From contig CAKTPR010000007.1 of NCBI GenBank assembly GCA_934591725.1, positions 1-36,795 on the forward strand: a DNA stretch of 36,795 nt. Reading direction: 5' to 3'. Positions within the stretch are counted from its first letter, which is position 1; each line of letters starts with the position of its first letter. The stretch comes from an uncultured Oscillospiraceae bacterium (GTDB lineage Bacteria > Bacillota > Clostridia > Oscillospirales > Oscillospiraceae). Under the pieces are notes generated by a model. That model worked only from the letters and a program-made list of their open reading frames with translations, ran no database searches and had not been told where the DNA came from. Of this stretch, positions 1 through 7,459 are shown in pieces. A program made the translations under genes and the position numbers.

Positions 1-40
1 TTTCGTATACTAAGTTATCTCAAAAAATATGGAGGCAAAT

Positions 41-1126
41 ATGAAAAAGATTCTTGCACTTGTTCTTGCACTTTGCATGATTTTCGCGCTGGCTGCATGC
101 GGCCAGTCCGCTGCGCCCGCAGCCACTGAGGCTCCCGCTGCCGATGCGGCGACCGAGGCTCCCGCTGCCGATGCAGCTACCGAAGCTCCCGCTGCCGGCG
201 GTGAGTACACTCTCGGCATGGGCGTTTCCCTCAATATGGATTCTTCCAAGTCCGGCAATGCTCAGGTCGACGCTACTGTCGCTGCCGTCGTTCTCGACGC
301 CGAGGGCAAGATAGTTTCCTGCCGTATCGACTGCGCGCAGAGCAAGATGGATATCTCCGAGGGCACTGTCGACACCGCGGCTGAGTTCAAGACCAAGATG
401 GAGCTCGGCGATGACTACGGCATGGTCGCCTACGGCAACGCGATAGCCGAGTGGGACGCTCAGGCAAAGGCATTTGAAGAGTACGTTGTTGGCAAGACCG
501 GCGAAGAGGTCGCAGCTATTGAGACCGTTGAGAACGACCATGGCTACTCTGTCGCAGCAGATGAGGCTCTCTACGCTTCCTGCACCATTCAGATCACCGA
601 CTTCAAGGATGCTGTTGTCAAGGCCTGCGGCGATGTCAACACCATGAGCTTCACCTCTGACGGTACCTTCACTCTCGGCCTTGCTGCAAAGACCAGCGCT
701 GCCGAGTCCACCGATCCCACCGCTGACGCAGACGGCGTCGTCAAGATGTACACCGAGTTCGGCGCAGCTGTTGTCGGCGCTGACGGAAAGATTCTTGCCG
801 CTGTCAACGATGCAACTCAGCCCAACATCAGCTTCGATGAGGACGGCGAGATCACCGAGACCTCTTTCAAGGGCACCAAGATGGAGCTCGGCGATGATTA
901 CGGCATGGTCGCTTACGGCAACGCTATAGCCGAGTGGGACGCTCAGTCTCAGGCCTTCTCCCAGTACGTTGTCGGCAAGACCGCAGCTGAGGTCGCTGCT
1001 ATCGAGACCACCGAGAACGACCACGGCTACTCCGTCGCAGCGGACGAGACTCTTCTCGCCTCCTGCACCATTCAGATCACCGGCATGATGGCCGTCATCG
1101 CACAGGCTGCCGAATACGCAAGATAA
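41..1126 (+). CDS. Lipoprotein with two tandem homologous repeats, first gene of the Rnf-like operon
   Basis: A 361-residue predicted lipoprotein. The signal peptide ends in a lipobox (LAAC, Cys20), so the mature protein should be anchored on the outer face of the membrane. A low-complexity linker of three TEAPAADAA-type repeats follows. The rest is two homologous halves of about 150 residues, each carrying KMELGDDYGMVAYGNAIAEW, a YVVGKT segment and an ENDHGYSVAADE segment. The start is ATG 41, because GGAGG at 31-35 is well spaced for it and an in-frame ATG at 29 overlaps that site. It lies just upstream of apbE and the rnf genes, so it probably works with that complex, perhaps as an extracytoplasmic flavin or electron-carrier protein. 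No canonical S/T-G-A-T flavinylation motif is visible, so flavin binding is only a guess. Confidence 0.75.
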   Translation: MKKILALVLALCMIFALAACGQSAAPAATEAPAADAATEAPAADAATEAPAAGGEYTLGMGVSLNMDSSKSGNAQVDATVAAVVLDAEGKIVSCRIDCAQSKMDISEGTVDTAAEFKTKMELGDDYGMVAYGNAIAEWDAQAKAFEEYVVGKTGEEVAAIETVENDHGYSVAADEALYASCTIQITDFKDAVVKACGDVNTMSFTSDGTFTLGLAAKTSAAESTDPTADADGVVKMYTEFGAAVVGADGKILAAVNDATQPNISFDEDGEITETSFKGTKMELGDDYGMVAYGNAIAEWDAQSQAFSQYVVGKTAAEVAAIETTENDHGYSVAADETLLASCTIQITGMMAVIAQAAEYAR

Positions 1127-1157
1127 ATAAATTTAAAATCGCACTGGAGATGTGTCA

Positions 1158-2201
1158 ATGAAAAGAATAGCGGCATGGTTCATGTCAGCGCTCCTGCTGG
1201 CAGTATCCCTGACCGGATGCTCCGCAGGCAAGACCGAGACGGAGAACCGGGGAAAGTCCTACTTCACTTACTTTGACACAGTCTCCTTCGTGTACAGCTA
1301 TGCAGGAGACTCGGCAGAGCAGTTTGACAGACGCTCTGCCGGGGCTTCTGGCATTTTGGGGGAATATCACCGGCTCTTTGATATATACCATGAGTATTCC
1401 GGTGAGAATAATCTGTGCACGCTCAACCGGAACGCGGGCGGAGAGAGCATCGAGGTCGACCGTAAGCTAATTGACTTTCTCGTTTACGCGAAGGAGCTGT
1501 ACGAAACGACCGACGGCAAGATGAACGTTATGATGGGCTCAGTGCTCAGCATCTGGCATGACCTGCGCACTGCCGCCGGGGACGATCCTGCATCTGCCCG
1601 CATCCCCACGGATGAAGAGCTGCAAACGGCCGGCGAACATACGGACATCTCCTCTCTTGAGATAGACGAAGAAAACTGCACCGTGCGCATAAGCGACCCA
1701 GATGCGTCTATTGATGTCGGCGCGCTCGGCAAGGGCTACGCGACCGAGATGGCCGCGCGGTGGTTAGAGGCTGACGGAGCCTTCGAGTACGTGCTCAATG
1801 TCGGCGGCAATATCCGTATCGTCGGCACGAAGCCCGACGGCAGCGGCTGGGTCACCGGTGTGAAAGACCCGGCGAATACCGAGAAGTTTGCCGTCAAGCT
1901 CATGCTTGCGGATACGTCCTGCGTCACCTCCGGCTCGTATGAGCGCTACTATACCGTTGACGGCGTGCGCTACCACCATATAATCGATGAGGCCACGCTC
2001 TTCCCTGCGGACTATTACAGCTCACTCACGGTCGTCATCAAGGACAGCGCGCTTGCCGACGCGCTCTCCACGGCGCTTTTCTGCATGCCCTATGAGGACG
2101 GCGCCGCTTTGGCTGAAAGTCTCGGCGCAGAGGTTTTGTGGATATTCCCGGATGGGGAGATCAGGTATACCCCCGGGATGGAAAAACTAATAGCGAATTG
2201 A
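1158..2201 (+). CDS. apbE: ApbE-family FAD:protein FMN transferase (lipoprotein)
   Basis: 347 residues with a signal peptide and lipobox (LTGC), so it acts outside the membrane. ApbE enzymes transfer FMN from FAD to a Thr/Ser of Rnf and Nqr subunits, which matches its place directly before rnfC, rnfD and rnfG. Family motifs are present: DVGALGKGYATE, the VLNVGGNIRIVG glycine motif, TSGSYERYY, and HHIIDEATLFPA containing the metal-binding Asp. The length is normal for the family. ATG 1158 is preferred over the in-frame GTG 1152 because the GGAG at 1146-1149 is 8 nt upstream of the ATG and only 2 nt from the GTG. The preceding gene ends about 30 nt upstream, so the two are probably co-transcribed. 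The last HxxxD-type segment has Glu-Ala-Thr where Pro-x-Thr-Gly is more usual. Confidence 0.93.
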   Translation: MKRIAAWFMSALLLAVSLTGCSAGKTETENRGKSYFTYFDTVSFVYSYAGDSAEQFDRRSAGASGILGEYHRLFDIYHEYSGENNLCTLNRNAGGESIEVDRKLIDFLVYAKELYETTDGKMNVMMGSVLSIWHDLRTAAGDDPASARIPTDEELQTAGEHTDISSLEIDEENCTVRISDPDASIDVGALGKGYATEMAARWLEADGAFEYVLNVGGNIRIVGTKPDGSGWVTGVKDPANTEKFAVKLMLADTSCVTSGSYERYYTVDGVRYHHIIDEATLFPADYYSSLTVVIKDSALADALSTALFCMPYEDGAALAESLGAEVLWIFPDGEIRYTPGMEKLIAN

Positions 2202-2225
2202 ATGATAACAGGAGGCAAGAGGCTT

Positions 2226-3554
2226 ATGAGCTTCGGAAAAAACATTTCTACCCTTAAGCTGCCCCACCATAAGCAGACCTCAGGCATGGCGTCAGAGCCG
2301 ATAACGCCGAGCGCCGAGGTACTGCTTCCGATGAATATGCACTCCGGTCAGGCGGCCGTGCCGGTCGTCGAGGTCGGGCAGCATGTGTACCGCGGCCAGC
2401 TTATCGCGCGCGAGGAGGGAAAGAACTCTTCTCCCGTTCACGCAAGCGTTTCCGGTACTGTCAAGGCCGTTGAGCCGTATGGCCGCACTCAGGCGATCCG
2501 CATCGAGAGCGACGGCAGGATGGAACCAGACCCCGAGCTGAAGGCTCCCGACGTGCATGATCTTGACAGCTTTCTTCAGGCCGTGCGCGAGAGCGGCATC
2601 GTCGGCCTCGGCGGCGCGGCGTTCCCCGTCTGGGCAAAGCTTGACGCAGTCCGACGCAACAAGATCAAGACCGTGCTGATAAACGGCGCGGAGTGCGAGC
2701 CCTATATCACGAGCGACGACCGCACCATGGTCGAGCACAGCGCTCTTATAAAGCAGGGCGTAGCGCTTCTCAAGCAGTACCTCGGCAGCGAGGAGTTCAT
2801 CATCGGCATCGAAAAGAACAAGCCCGCCGCGATCGCGGAGCTTGAGCGTACCTTTGCCGATGACCCCGCCGTTACCGTGAAGCCACTCAAGAGCGTGTAC
2901 CCGCAGGGCGCAAAGCAGGTGCTGCTCTATAACGCCACCGGCAAGGTCGTCGGCCCCGGCCAGCGCCTCGCGTCCCTCGGCGTTATCATTATAAACGTCA
3001 CCTCTCTCACCAAGGTCGCCCAGTACATGAACGACGGCATGCCTCTGGTCGAGAAGACCGTCACGGTCGACGGCTCCGCCGTCAAGGAGCCGAAGAACCT
3101 CATCGTCCCCATCGGCACACCCGTGGGCTACGTTATCGAGCAGGCCGGCGGCTTCAAGTGCGAGCCGGGCAAGGTCATTCTCGGCGGCCCGATGATGGGC
3201 AAATGCGTCTCCGATCTCAACGCTCCCGTCATCAAGGCCACGAACGCCGTCCTTGCTTTCGATAAGAAGGACTCCGCCGCACTTGAGCCTACGCCGTGCA
3301 TCCACTGCGGCCGCTGCGTGTCGAACTGCCCGCTCGCCCTCAACCCGACGGCGTTTGCCAAGGCTATAGAGATCGAGGATGAAGCGGAGCGCTACGCAGT
3401 CCTGACCAAAGAGCAGGTATCTCTCTGCATGTCCTGCGGCTGCTGCTCCTATGTGTGCCCCGCGCACCGTCCGCTCGTTGACTATAACAGCGAAGCAAAG
3501 AGCTTCGTCAGAAAATACAAGGCCGCTCTGGCCGAAAAAGAAGGGGGAAAGTGA
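2226..3554 (+). CDS. rnfC: RnfC, Rnf complex subunit with two 4Fe-4S clusters
   Basis: 442 residues. RnfC is the peripheral cytoplasmic subunit that receives or delivers electrons from NADH through FMN and two [4Fe-4S] clusters. The sequence shows an N-terminal RnfC barrel-like region, the glycine-rich nucleotide/FMN motif GIVGLGGAAFPVWAKL, and near the C terminus two clean ferredoxin motifs, CIHCGRCVSNCP and CMSCGCCSYVCP. All eight cluster cysteines are present. The start at ATG 2226 is set by GGAGG at 2211-2215. An earlier in-frame ATG at 2202 lies before that site. It is followed by rnfD after one base, so translation is probably coupled. Confidence 0.95.
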   Translation: MSFGKNISTLKLPHHKQTSGMASEPITPSAEVLLPMNMHSGQAAVPVVEVGQHVYRGQLIAREEGKNSSPVHASVSGTVKAVEPYGRTQAIRIESDGRMEPDPELKAPDVHDLDSFLQAVRESGIVGLGGAAFPVWAKLDAVRRNKIKTVLINGAECEPYITSDDRTMVEHSALIKQGVALLKQYLGSEEFIIGIEKNKPAAIAELERTFADDPAVTVKPLKSVYPQGAKQVLLYNATGKVVGPGQRLASLGVIIINVTSLTKVAQYMNDGMPLVEKTVTVDGSAVKEPKNLIVPIGTPVGYVIEQAGGFKCEPGKVILGGPMMGKCVSDLNAPVIKATNAVLAFDKKDSAALEPTPCIHCGRCVSNCPLALNPTAFAKAIEIEDEAERYAVLTKEQVSLCMSCGCCSYVCPAHRPLVDYNSEAKSFVRKYKAALAEKEGGK

Positions 3555-3555
3555 T

Positions 3556-4479
3556 ATGGATAAGCTGATCGTATCGAACGCCCCGCATATTCATACCTCG
3601 GATTCCAGCCGCCGCGTGATGCTCGATGTCGTCATCGCGCTGCTCCCGGCCACCGCCGCCGCCGTTGTGATCTTCGGCATCGGCGCACTTAAGGTCATTG
3701 CCGCCTGCGTCATCGGCGCTGTCGTTTCCGAAGCGCTGTTTGATCTTGCGACACACAGAAAGCAGACCGTGGGCGACTTCAGCGCCGTCGTCACCGGACT
3801 CCTGCTTGGGCTGAACCTCAGCTCGAGCGTCCCCGTCTGGCAGTGCGTTGTTGGCTCCGCCTTCGCGATAATCATCGTCAAGTGCCTCTTCGGCGGGCTT
3901 GGGCACAACTTCGCAAACCCCGCCATCAGCGGCCGTGTGTTCATGCTGCTGACCTTCTCCGAGGTCGCGGGCGGCGCTGTGCCGGCCGTTGTGGAGCTTG
4001 AGGCCTCCGCTACCCCGCTGGAGCTCATCTCTGCCGGCTCCGAGCAGCTGCCTTCGTTGATGGACATGTTCCTCGGCCTGCGCGGCGGCGCTGTCGGCGA
4101 GAGCTGCATCCTCGCCCTGCTCATCGGCTATGTGTATCTCTGTGCGCGCCGTGTCATCAAGTGGTACGTTCCCGCCGCCTTTGTCGGCACGGTGTTTGTC
4201 CTCTCTCTGATCTCTGCCGGAAGCTTTGTCACCGCGCTTTACTCCGTCATGGCGGGCGGAGTGTTCCTCGGCGCGATCTTCATGGCGACCGACTACGTCA
4301 CCACTCCCATCAACAACACCGGCAGAGTCGTGTTCGCTGTCGGCTGCGGCGTGATAACCTTCGTCATCCGCGAGTTCTGCGCCTACCCCGAAGGCGTGTC
4401 CTTCTCCATCCTCGCCATGAACATACTCACCCCGTATATTGAGAAATGGACGGCCAAGAAGCCGCTTGGAGGTGTCTGA
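3556..4479 (+). CDS. rnfD: RnfD, membrane subunit with covalent FMN site
   Basis: 307 residues, multi-spanning membrane protein of the NqrB/RnfD family. RnfD carries FMN covalently bound to a Thr. The matching site here is Thr153 in SATPLE, aligned from memory with the SQATPLD segment of E. coli RnfD. Family landmarks include GLGHNFANPAISGRVF and FMATDYVTTPINNTGR. ATG 3556 is the start: it follows an AGGGGGAAAG ribosome site and sits right after the rnfC stop. A longer in-frame extension into rnfC exists but would overlap by more than 100 nt. rnfG begins one base after its stop. ApbE at 1158-2201 is the expected enzyme for its flavinylation. Confidence 0.94.
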   Translation: MDKLIVSNAPHIHTSDSSRRVMLDVVIALLPATAAAVVIFGIGALKVIAACVIGAVVSEALFDLATHRKQTVGDFSAVVTGLLLGLNLSSSVPVWQCVVGSAFAIIIVKCLFGGLGHNFANPAISGRVFMLLTFSEVAGGAVPAVVELEASATPLELISAGSEQLPSLMDMFLGLRGGAVGESCILALLIGYVYLCARRVIKWYVPAAFVGTVFVLSLISAGSFVTALYSVMAGGVFLGAIFMATDYVTTPINNTGRVVFAVGCGVITFVIREFCAYPEGVSFSILAMNILTPYIEKWTAKKPLGGV

Positions 4480-4480
4480 T

Positions 4481-5770
4481 ATGAAAAATACCGTAAAGTC
4501 AGTCATTGTCCTTGTGCTCATTTTCGCCGTTATGATGCTCGGCATCACCGGCGTCAACGCCTATACCGCGCCCATCATCGCGGCAAACGGCTCCGCCGCG
4601 GTCTATGAACCGCTGCTTGAGGTCATGCCCGACGCGCAGGATTTCGAGCCGCTCTATGATGCGGCCGATCCTTCGGCTTCTACCCTTACCGACGTGCCCG
4701 AAACCGTTCAGGGCCTGTACCGCGAGACCTCCGGTCTCGGCTATGTCATCCGCCTGTCCACCACCAAGGGCTATACCGGCGAGCCGATAGAGCTCACGAT
4801 GGCGGTCGACAGCGAGGGCAAAATTTCCGGTATCAAGCTCAACGCTTTCCCTGACAGCAAGCACTTCGGCGAGGACTATCCCGACAGCTATCTCGGTCAG
4901 GACTCCGCCCTCGGCGGCGTGAGCCTTGTCGCCGGTGTCACCTATTCCTCCAAGGCCTTCAAGGAGGCCGTCGAGGACGGCTTCGCTGTGCTCACCGCAA
5001 ACTCCCTTGTCTCCGCCGGTGTCAAGAGCGATAGCCAGATCCTGCTTGAGCTGCTGCCCAGCCTCTTCCCCGGCATGGCGAATACCGAGGGCGTTGCCCA
5101 GTACACTGAGCGTGAACTCTCCGGCGGCAGCATTGCAGCGGCGCTCGACTCCGCAAACGGCGTCGGCGCGGCCTACATCGCCTCGATTGGCGAGACCAGC
5201 TATCTCGTGCTCGTGAACGATTCTCTCTCCGCCCACGCCTATGACATAAACGGTGCGGACGTTACCGAGAGCGTCGACGCGGCAATACTTGAGGAAGCCG
5301 CCACAGACGCTGCGGCGAATATCGAGGATAGCTCCGCTAAGGAGATCAAGAAGCTCTCGAAGCTCGCCGGTGACGGCGCCGAGTGCACACCCATCGCACT
5401 CGACGGACTCTACGGCACGGTCTCCCATGCCTACAGCATAAGCGTCGGCGGCAGCACCTATTACGGCTTTGCCGCGCGTCCGCTCGGCTATGGCAACATG
5501 CCGATGCTTCTCTACTATGTGCTCGATGAGAGCGGCGCTATCGTCTCCATGACGGCGGATGAATTCATCCTCATGGGCGATTACTTCAATGCCTATGAGC
5601 TGAACGAATCCGATTACAAGGCCGGCTTTGCCGGGATCACCGGAGACAGCTGGAACGGCGATCAGGCTCTGATATCCGGCGCAACGATCTCCTCCGAGGC
5701 CGTCTCCGCCGCCACCGCGGATGTGTTCCTGGCCTTTGGCGCGATCGATCAAAACGGAGGTGAAGGCTGA
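4481..5770 (+). CDS. rnfG: RnfG-like protein with two FMN-bind halves
   Basis: 429 residues, about twice the usual RnfG length (around 180-210). One N-terminal membrane helix (residues 5-28) leaves the rest outside. The first half (about 60-190) resembles an FMN_bind domain but has AGVTYSS (Thr154) where the flavinylation motif is expected. The C-terminal half ends with the canonical motif ISGATIS, Thr402 being the predicted covalent FMN acceptor. RnfG passes electrons between flavins on the periplasmic-side face. The start ATG 4481 is preceded by GGAGGTG at 4468-4474. Its stop overlaps the rnfE start by one base. Whether the first half also carries FMN cannot be decided from sequence; a duplication with decay of one site is the simplest reading. 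Confidence 0.88.
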   Translation: MKNTVKSVIVLVLIFAVMMLGITGVNAYTAPIIAANGSAAVYEPLLEVMPDAQDFEPLYDAADPSASTLTDVPETVQGLYRETSGLGYVIRLSTTKGYTGEPIELTMAVDSEGKISGIKLNAFPDSKHFGEDYPDSYLGQDSALGGVSLVAGVTYSSKAFKEAVEDGFAVLTANSLVSAGVKSDSQILLELLPSLFPGMANTEGVAQYTERELSGGSIAAALDSANGVGAAYIASIGETSYLVLVNDSLSAHAYDINGADVTESVDAAILEEAATDAAANIEDSSAKEIKKLSKLAGDGAECTPIALDGLYGTVSHAYSISVGGSTYYGFAARPLGYGNMPMLLYYVLDESGAIVSMTADEFILMGDYFNAYELNESDYKAGFAGITGDSWNGDQALISGATISSEAVSAATADVFLAFGAIDQNGGEG

Positions 5771-6414
5771 TGAACGAAAATAAGCTTCGCGCAGCAATTG
5801 CGCAAAATCCCGTGCTTGTCCTGCTCCTCGGCGCATGCCCGGCGCTTGCGGCGACTACCGCCGTGCTCCCGGCTCTCACGCTGGGCGTCACCGCGCTTGC
5901 GGTCATGCTGTTCGCGTCCCTCTTATCCTCGCTAATCAAGAAGCTCCTTCCCGCGAACACCCTGTTCATCGCCCAGTTTATGCTGGTCGCGGGCTTTGCG
6001 GGCATGGCGCAGCTTCTTCTGAACGCGTGGCTGCCCAAGGTCTATAATATGCTCGGCGTCTATGCCGCGCTCCTCGCCGTTGACGCGCTTATCTTCTCCG
6101 AGTCCGAGCGCGCGGCGCAGCAGAGCGTCGGCGCGGCTCTCAAGGACAGCTTCCTCACGGGTCTCGGCTTCATCGCGGCGCTCTTTGTCACCGCCGCAAT
6201 AAGAGAAGTTTTCGGCGCGGGCAGCTTTGCCGGGATCACGCTTGGCTTCTTCAAGGCGCACAGCGTCTCCCTGCTCACAAGTCCTGCCGGCGGCTTCTTC
6301 GTGCTCGCGATCGTTATGGCCGTTGTCAGCGCCGTCGGCAAGAAAGACAGCGCCGCTCTCGGCGGCACTGCGGACGCGATCATTTCGGCCTGTGCTGAAA
6401 AGAAGGAGGCGTAA
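5770..6414 (+). CDS. rnfE: RnfE-like membrane subunit, one cluster cysteine missing
   Basis: 214 residues, hydrophobic, RnfE/NqrD family. In characterised Rnf/Nqr complexes, RnfA and RnfE hold a membrane-embedded [2Fe-2S] cluster with two cysteines each. The first is present here (Cys23 in LLGACPALA). At the position of the second, where family members have NC before the ILGR-type segment, the protein reads AVDALIFSES, giving Ala106 in place of Cys. One other Cys sits near the C terminus, in a charged tail outside the family motif. The start codon overlaps the rnfG stop (TGATG), and rnfA follows 3 nt after the stop. Family assignment is firm; normal cluster chemistry is doubtful. Confidence 0.9.
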   Translation: MNENKLRAAIAQNPVLVLLLGACPALAATTAVLPALTLGVTALAVMLFASLLSSLIKKLLPANTLFIAQFMLVAGFAGMAQLLLNAWLPKVYNMLGVYAALLAVDALIFSESERAAQQSVGAALKDSFLTGLGFIAALFVTAAIREVFGAGSFAGITLGFFKAHSVSLLTSPAGGFFVLAIVMAVVSAVGKKDSAALGGTADAIISACAEKKEA

Positions 6415-6417
6415 ACG

Positions 6418-6927
6418 ATGGACTTCAAAACCTTTCTGCTTATCATAATCGGCAGCGCGCTTGCGAATAACGTCGTCCTGGAGCAGTTCTTCGGCGTTAC
6501 ACCCGCGCTTGGCGCGAAGGGCAGCGCGAAGGCTCTTGCAAAGTACGGCCTCGCCGTTGCGGCGGTCACTCTCGTTGCAGCGCTCTGCACCACCGGCATC
6601 AGCCTCGGTGTGTATTCGACCTTTGTCGCCTCCCTCTGGGTGCTGATTGCGGCCTCCGTCATCGGCCACTTCTTCACCGACAAGTACCTGCTCATCGCTC
6701 TCAACGGCGTCGTATTCGGCACCTGCGCAAACGCCGCCGGCAGCGGCCTCGCCGAAGTTGCGGCATCCGCGCTTGGCGCTGGTCTTGGCTTCACCGTCGC
6801 CCTGCTGCTCTTTGCCGGGGTCGAGACAAAAATCGATGACAAGTATGTCCCCGCGGCCTTCCGCGGCTTCCCCGTGCGGCTCCTCGCCGCCGGCATCCTT
6901 TCGATGGCCGTCGTCGCATTCAAGTAA
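6418..6927 (+). CDS. rnfA: RnfA-like membrane subunit, one cluster cysteine missing
   Basis: 169 residues, shorter than the usual 190 or so. RnfA/NqrE family membrane protein with the NNVVLEQFFG signature near the N terminus. The residue after that signature is Thr28 (GVTP) where RnfA normally has Cys (GLCP). The second family Cys appears retained as Cys103 in FGTCANAAG. Together with the loss in RnfE, only two of the four canonical ligands remain. It is the last gene of the operon: a strong terminator follows, and there is no rnfB, which normally comes next in clostridial rnfCDGEAB clusters. Confidence 0.9.
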   Translation: MDFKTFLLIIIGSALANNVVLEQFFGVTPALGAKGSAKALAKYGLAVAAVTLVAALCTTGISLGVYSTFVASLWVLIAASVIGHFFTDKYLLIALNGVVFGTCANAAGSGLAEVAASALGAGLGFTVALLLFAGVETKIDDKYVPAAFRGFPVRLLAAGILSMAVVAFK

Positions 6928-6948
6928 ACCGCACCTGTAAACTAAAAC

Positions 6949-6985
6949 AACAGACCTGCTTCCGTAACGGAGGCAGGTCTGTTTT
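6949..6985 (+). terminator. Rho-independent terminator of the rnf operon
   Basis: A 14-bp stem (6951-6964 with 6968-6981, one G-T pair) closes a TAA loop and is followed by TTTT. The A-rich left flank makes it usable in both directions, so it could also serve the converging collagen-like gene whose stop is at 6995. Confidence 0.9.
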
Positions 6986-6994
6986 CATAGTACT

Positions 6995-7453
6995 TCAGGC
7001 AAGCCTCACGATGGTGAGGGTGCTGTTTGAATAGGTGACGGAGTTACCGGTGTTGTTGCGCACTGTCAGTATCTGCCCAGCCGTTGGGGTAATGATCGCG
7101 GTGAGGGCGATGCGGTCGGAGCCCGCGGCGGTCAGCGTCTGCGCCGTCTCGGCGTAGGTCAGCGCCGTGCCGTCGAGCGTGAGCGCCGCGCCGATCGTCC
7201 CGGCAGCAGTCACCGATGCGTCGCTTACGAAGGTCACAAGGTACTGCCCTGCCGTGAGCGTGACGCCGGTGGTGCCGGAGGCGGTGATGCTGCCGGTGGA
7301 GTTGATGACGTTCGTGCCGAGAGTGACATCGCCGCCGCTCGTGATGGCAGTCGCGTCGGTGTTATAGAGTATGGCGTTTTCGTTCGTAGCTGTCGCCCCG
7401 GCGGGGCCAGCCGGGCCTGTTGCGCCTGTCGAGACACAGCCCTTAGGGAACGG
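6995..7453 (-). pseudogene. 3' fragment of a collagen-like (BclA-type) surface protein, truncated at the ICE junction
   Basis: An open minus-strand frame with no start of its own. It begins with short G-X-Y collagen repeats (GATGPAGPAGAT) and continues into a beta-rich C-terminal domain with GVTLTAGQYLVTF and a terminal TLTIVRL strand, as in the C1q/TNF-like heads of BclA-type exosporium and surface proteins. Upstream the collagen register breaks (KGCVSTG) and the frame meets a stop at 7454-7456, exactly where the serine recombinase gene of the ICE ends. The likely history is insertion of the ICE into the gene. The 5' part is not in this window and should lie beyond the other end of the element. 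Confidence 0.8.
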
Positions 7454-7459
7454 TCAGCC
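7425..7459. other. Probable left attachment junction (attL region) of the ICE
   Basis: The collagen-like frame loses its G-X-Y register at about 7430, and the recombinase stop codon is at 7460. Serine-recombinase ICEs usually keep the recombinase next to one attachment site, so the crossover should lie in this interval. The exact core dinucleotide cannot be read without the other end or an empty site. Confidence 0.55.

Noticed and set aside
20..1024. Long open frame on the minus strand opposite the first lipoprotein
   Set aside because: It is a mirror of the strong codon bias of the plus-strand gene, with no ribosome site and no family resemblance; the same applies to the long minus-strand frames opposite rnfC, rnfD and rnfG (2292-3467, 3508-4557, 4499-5836).
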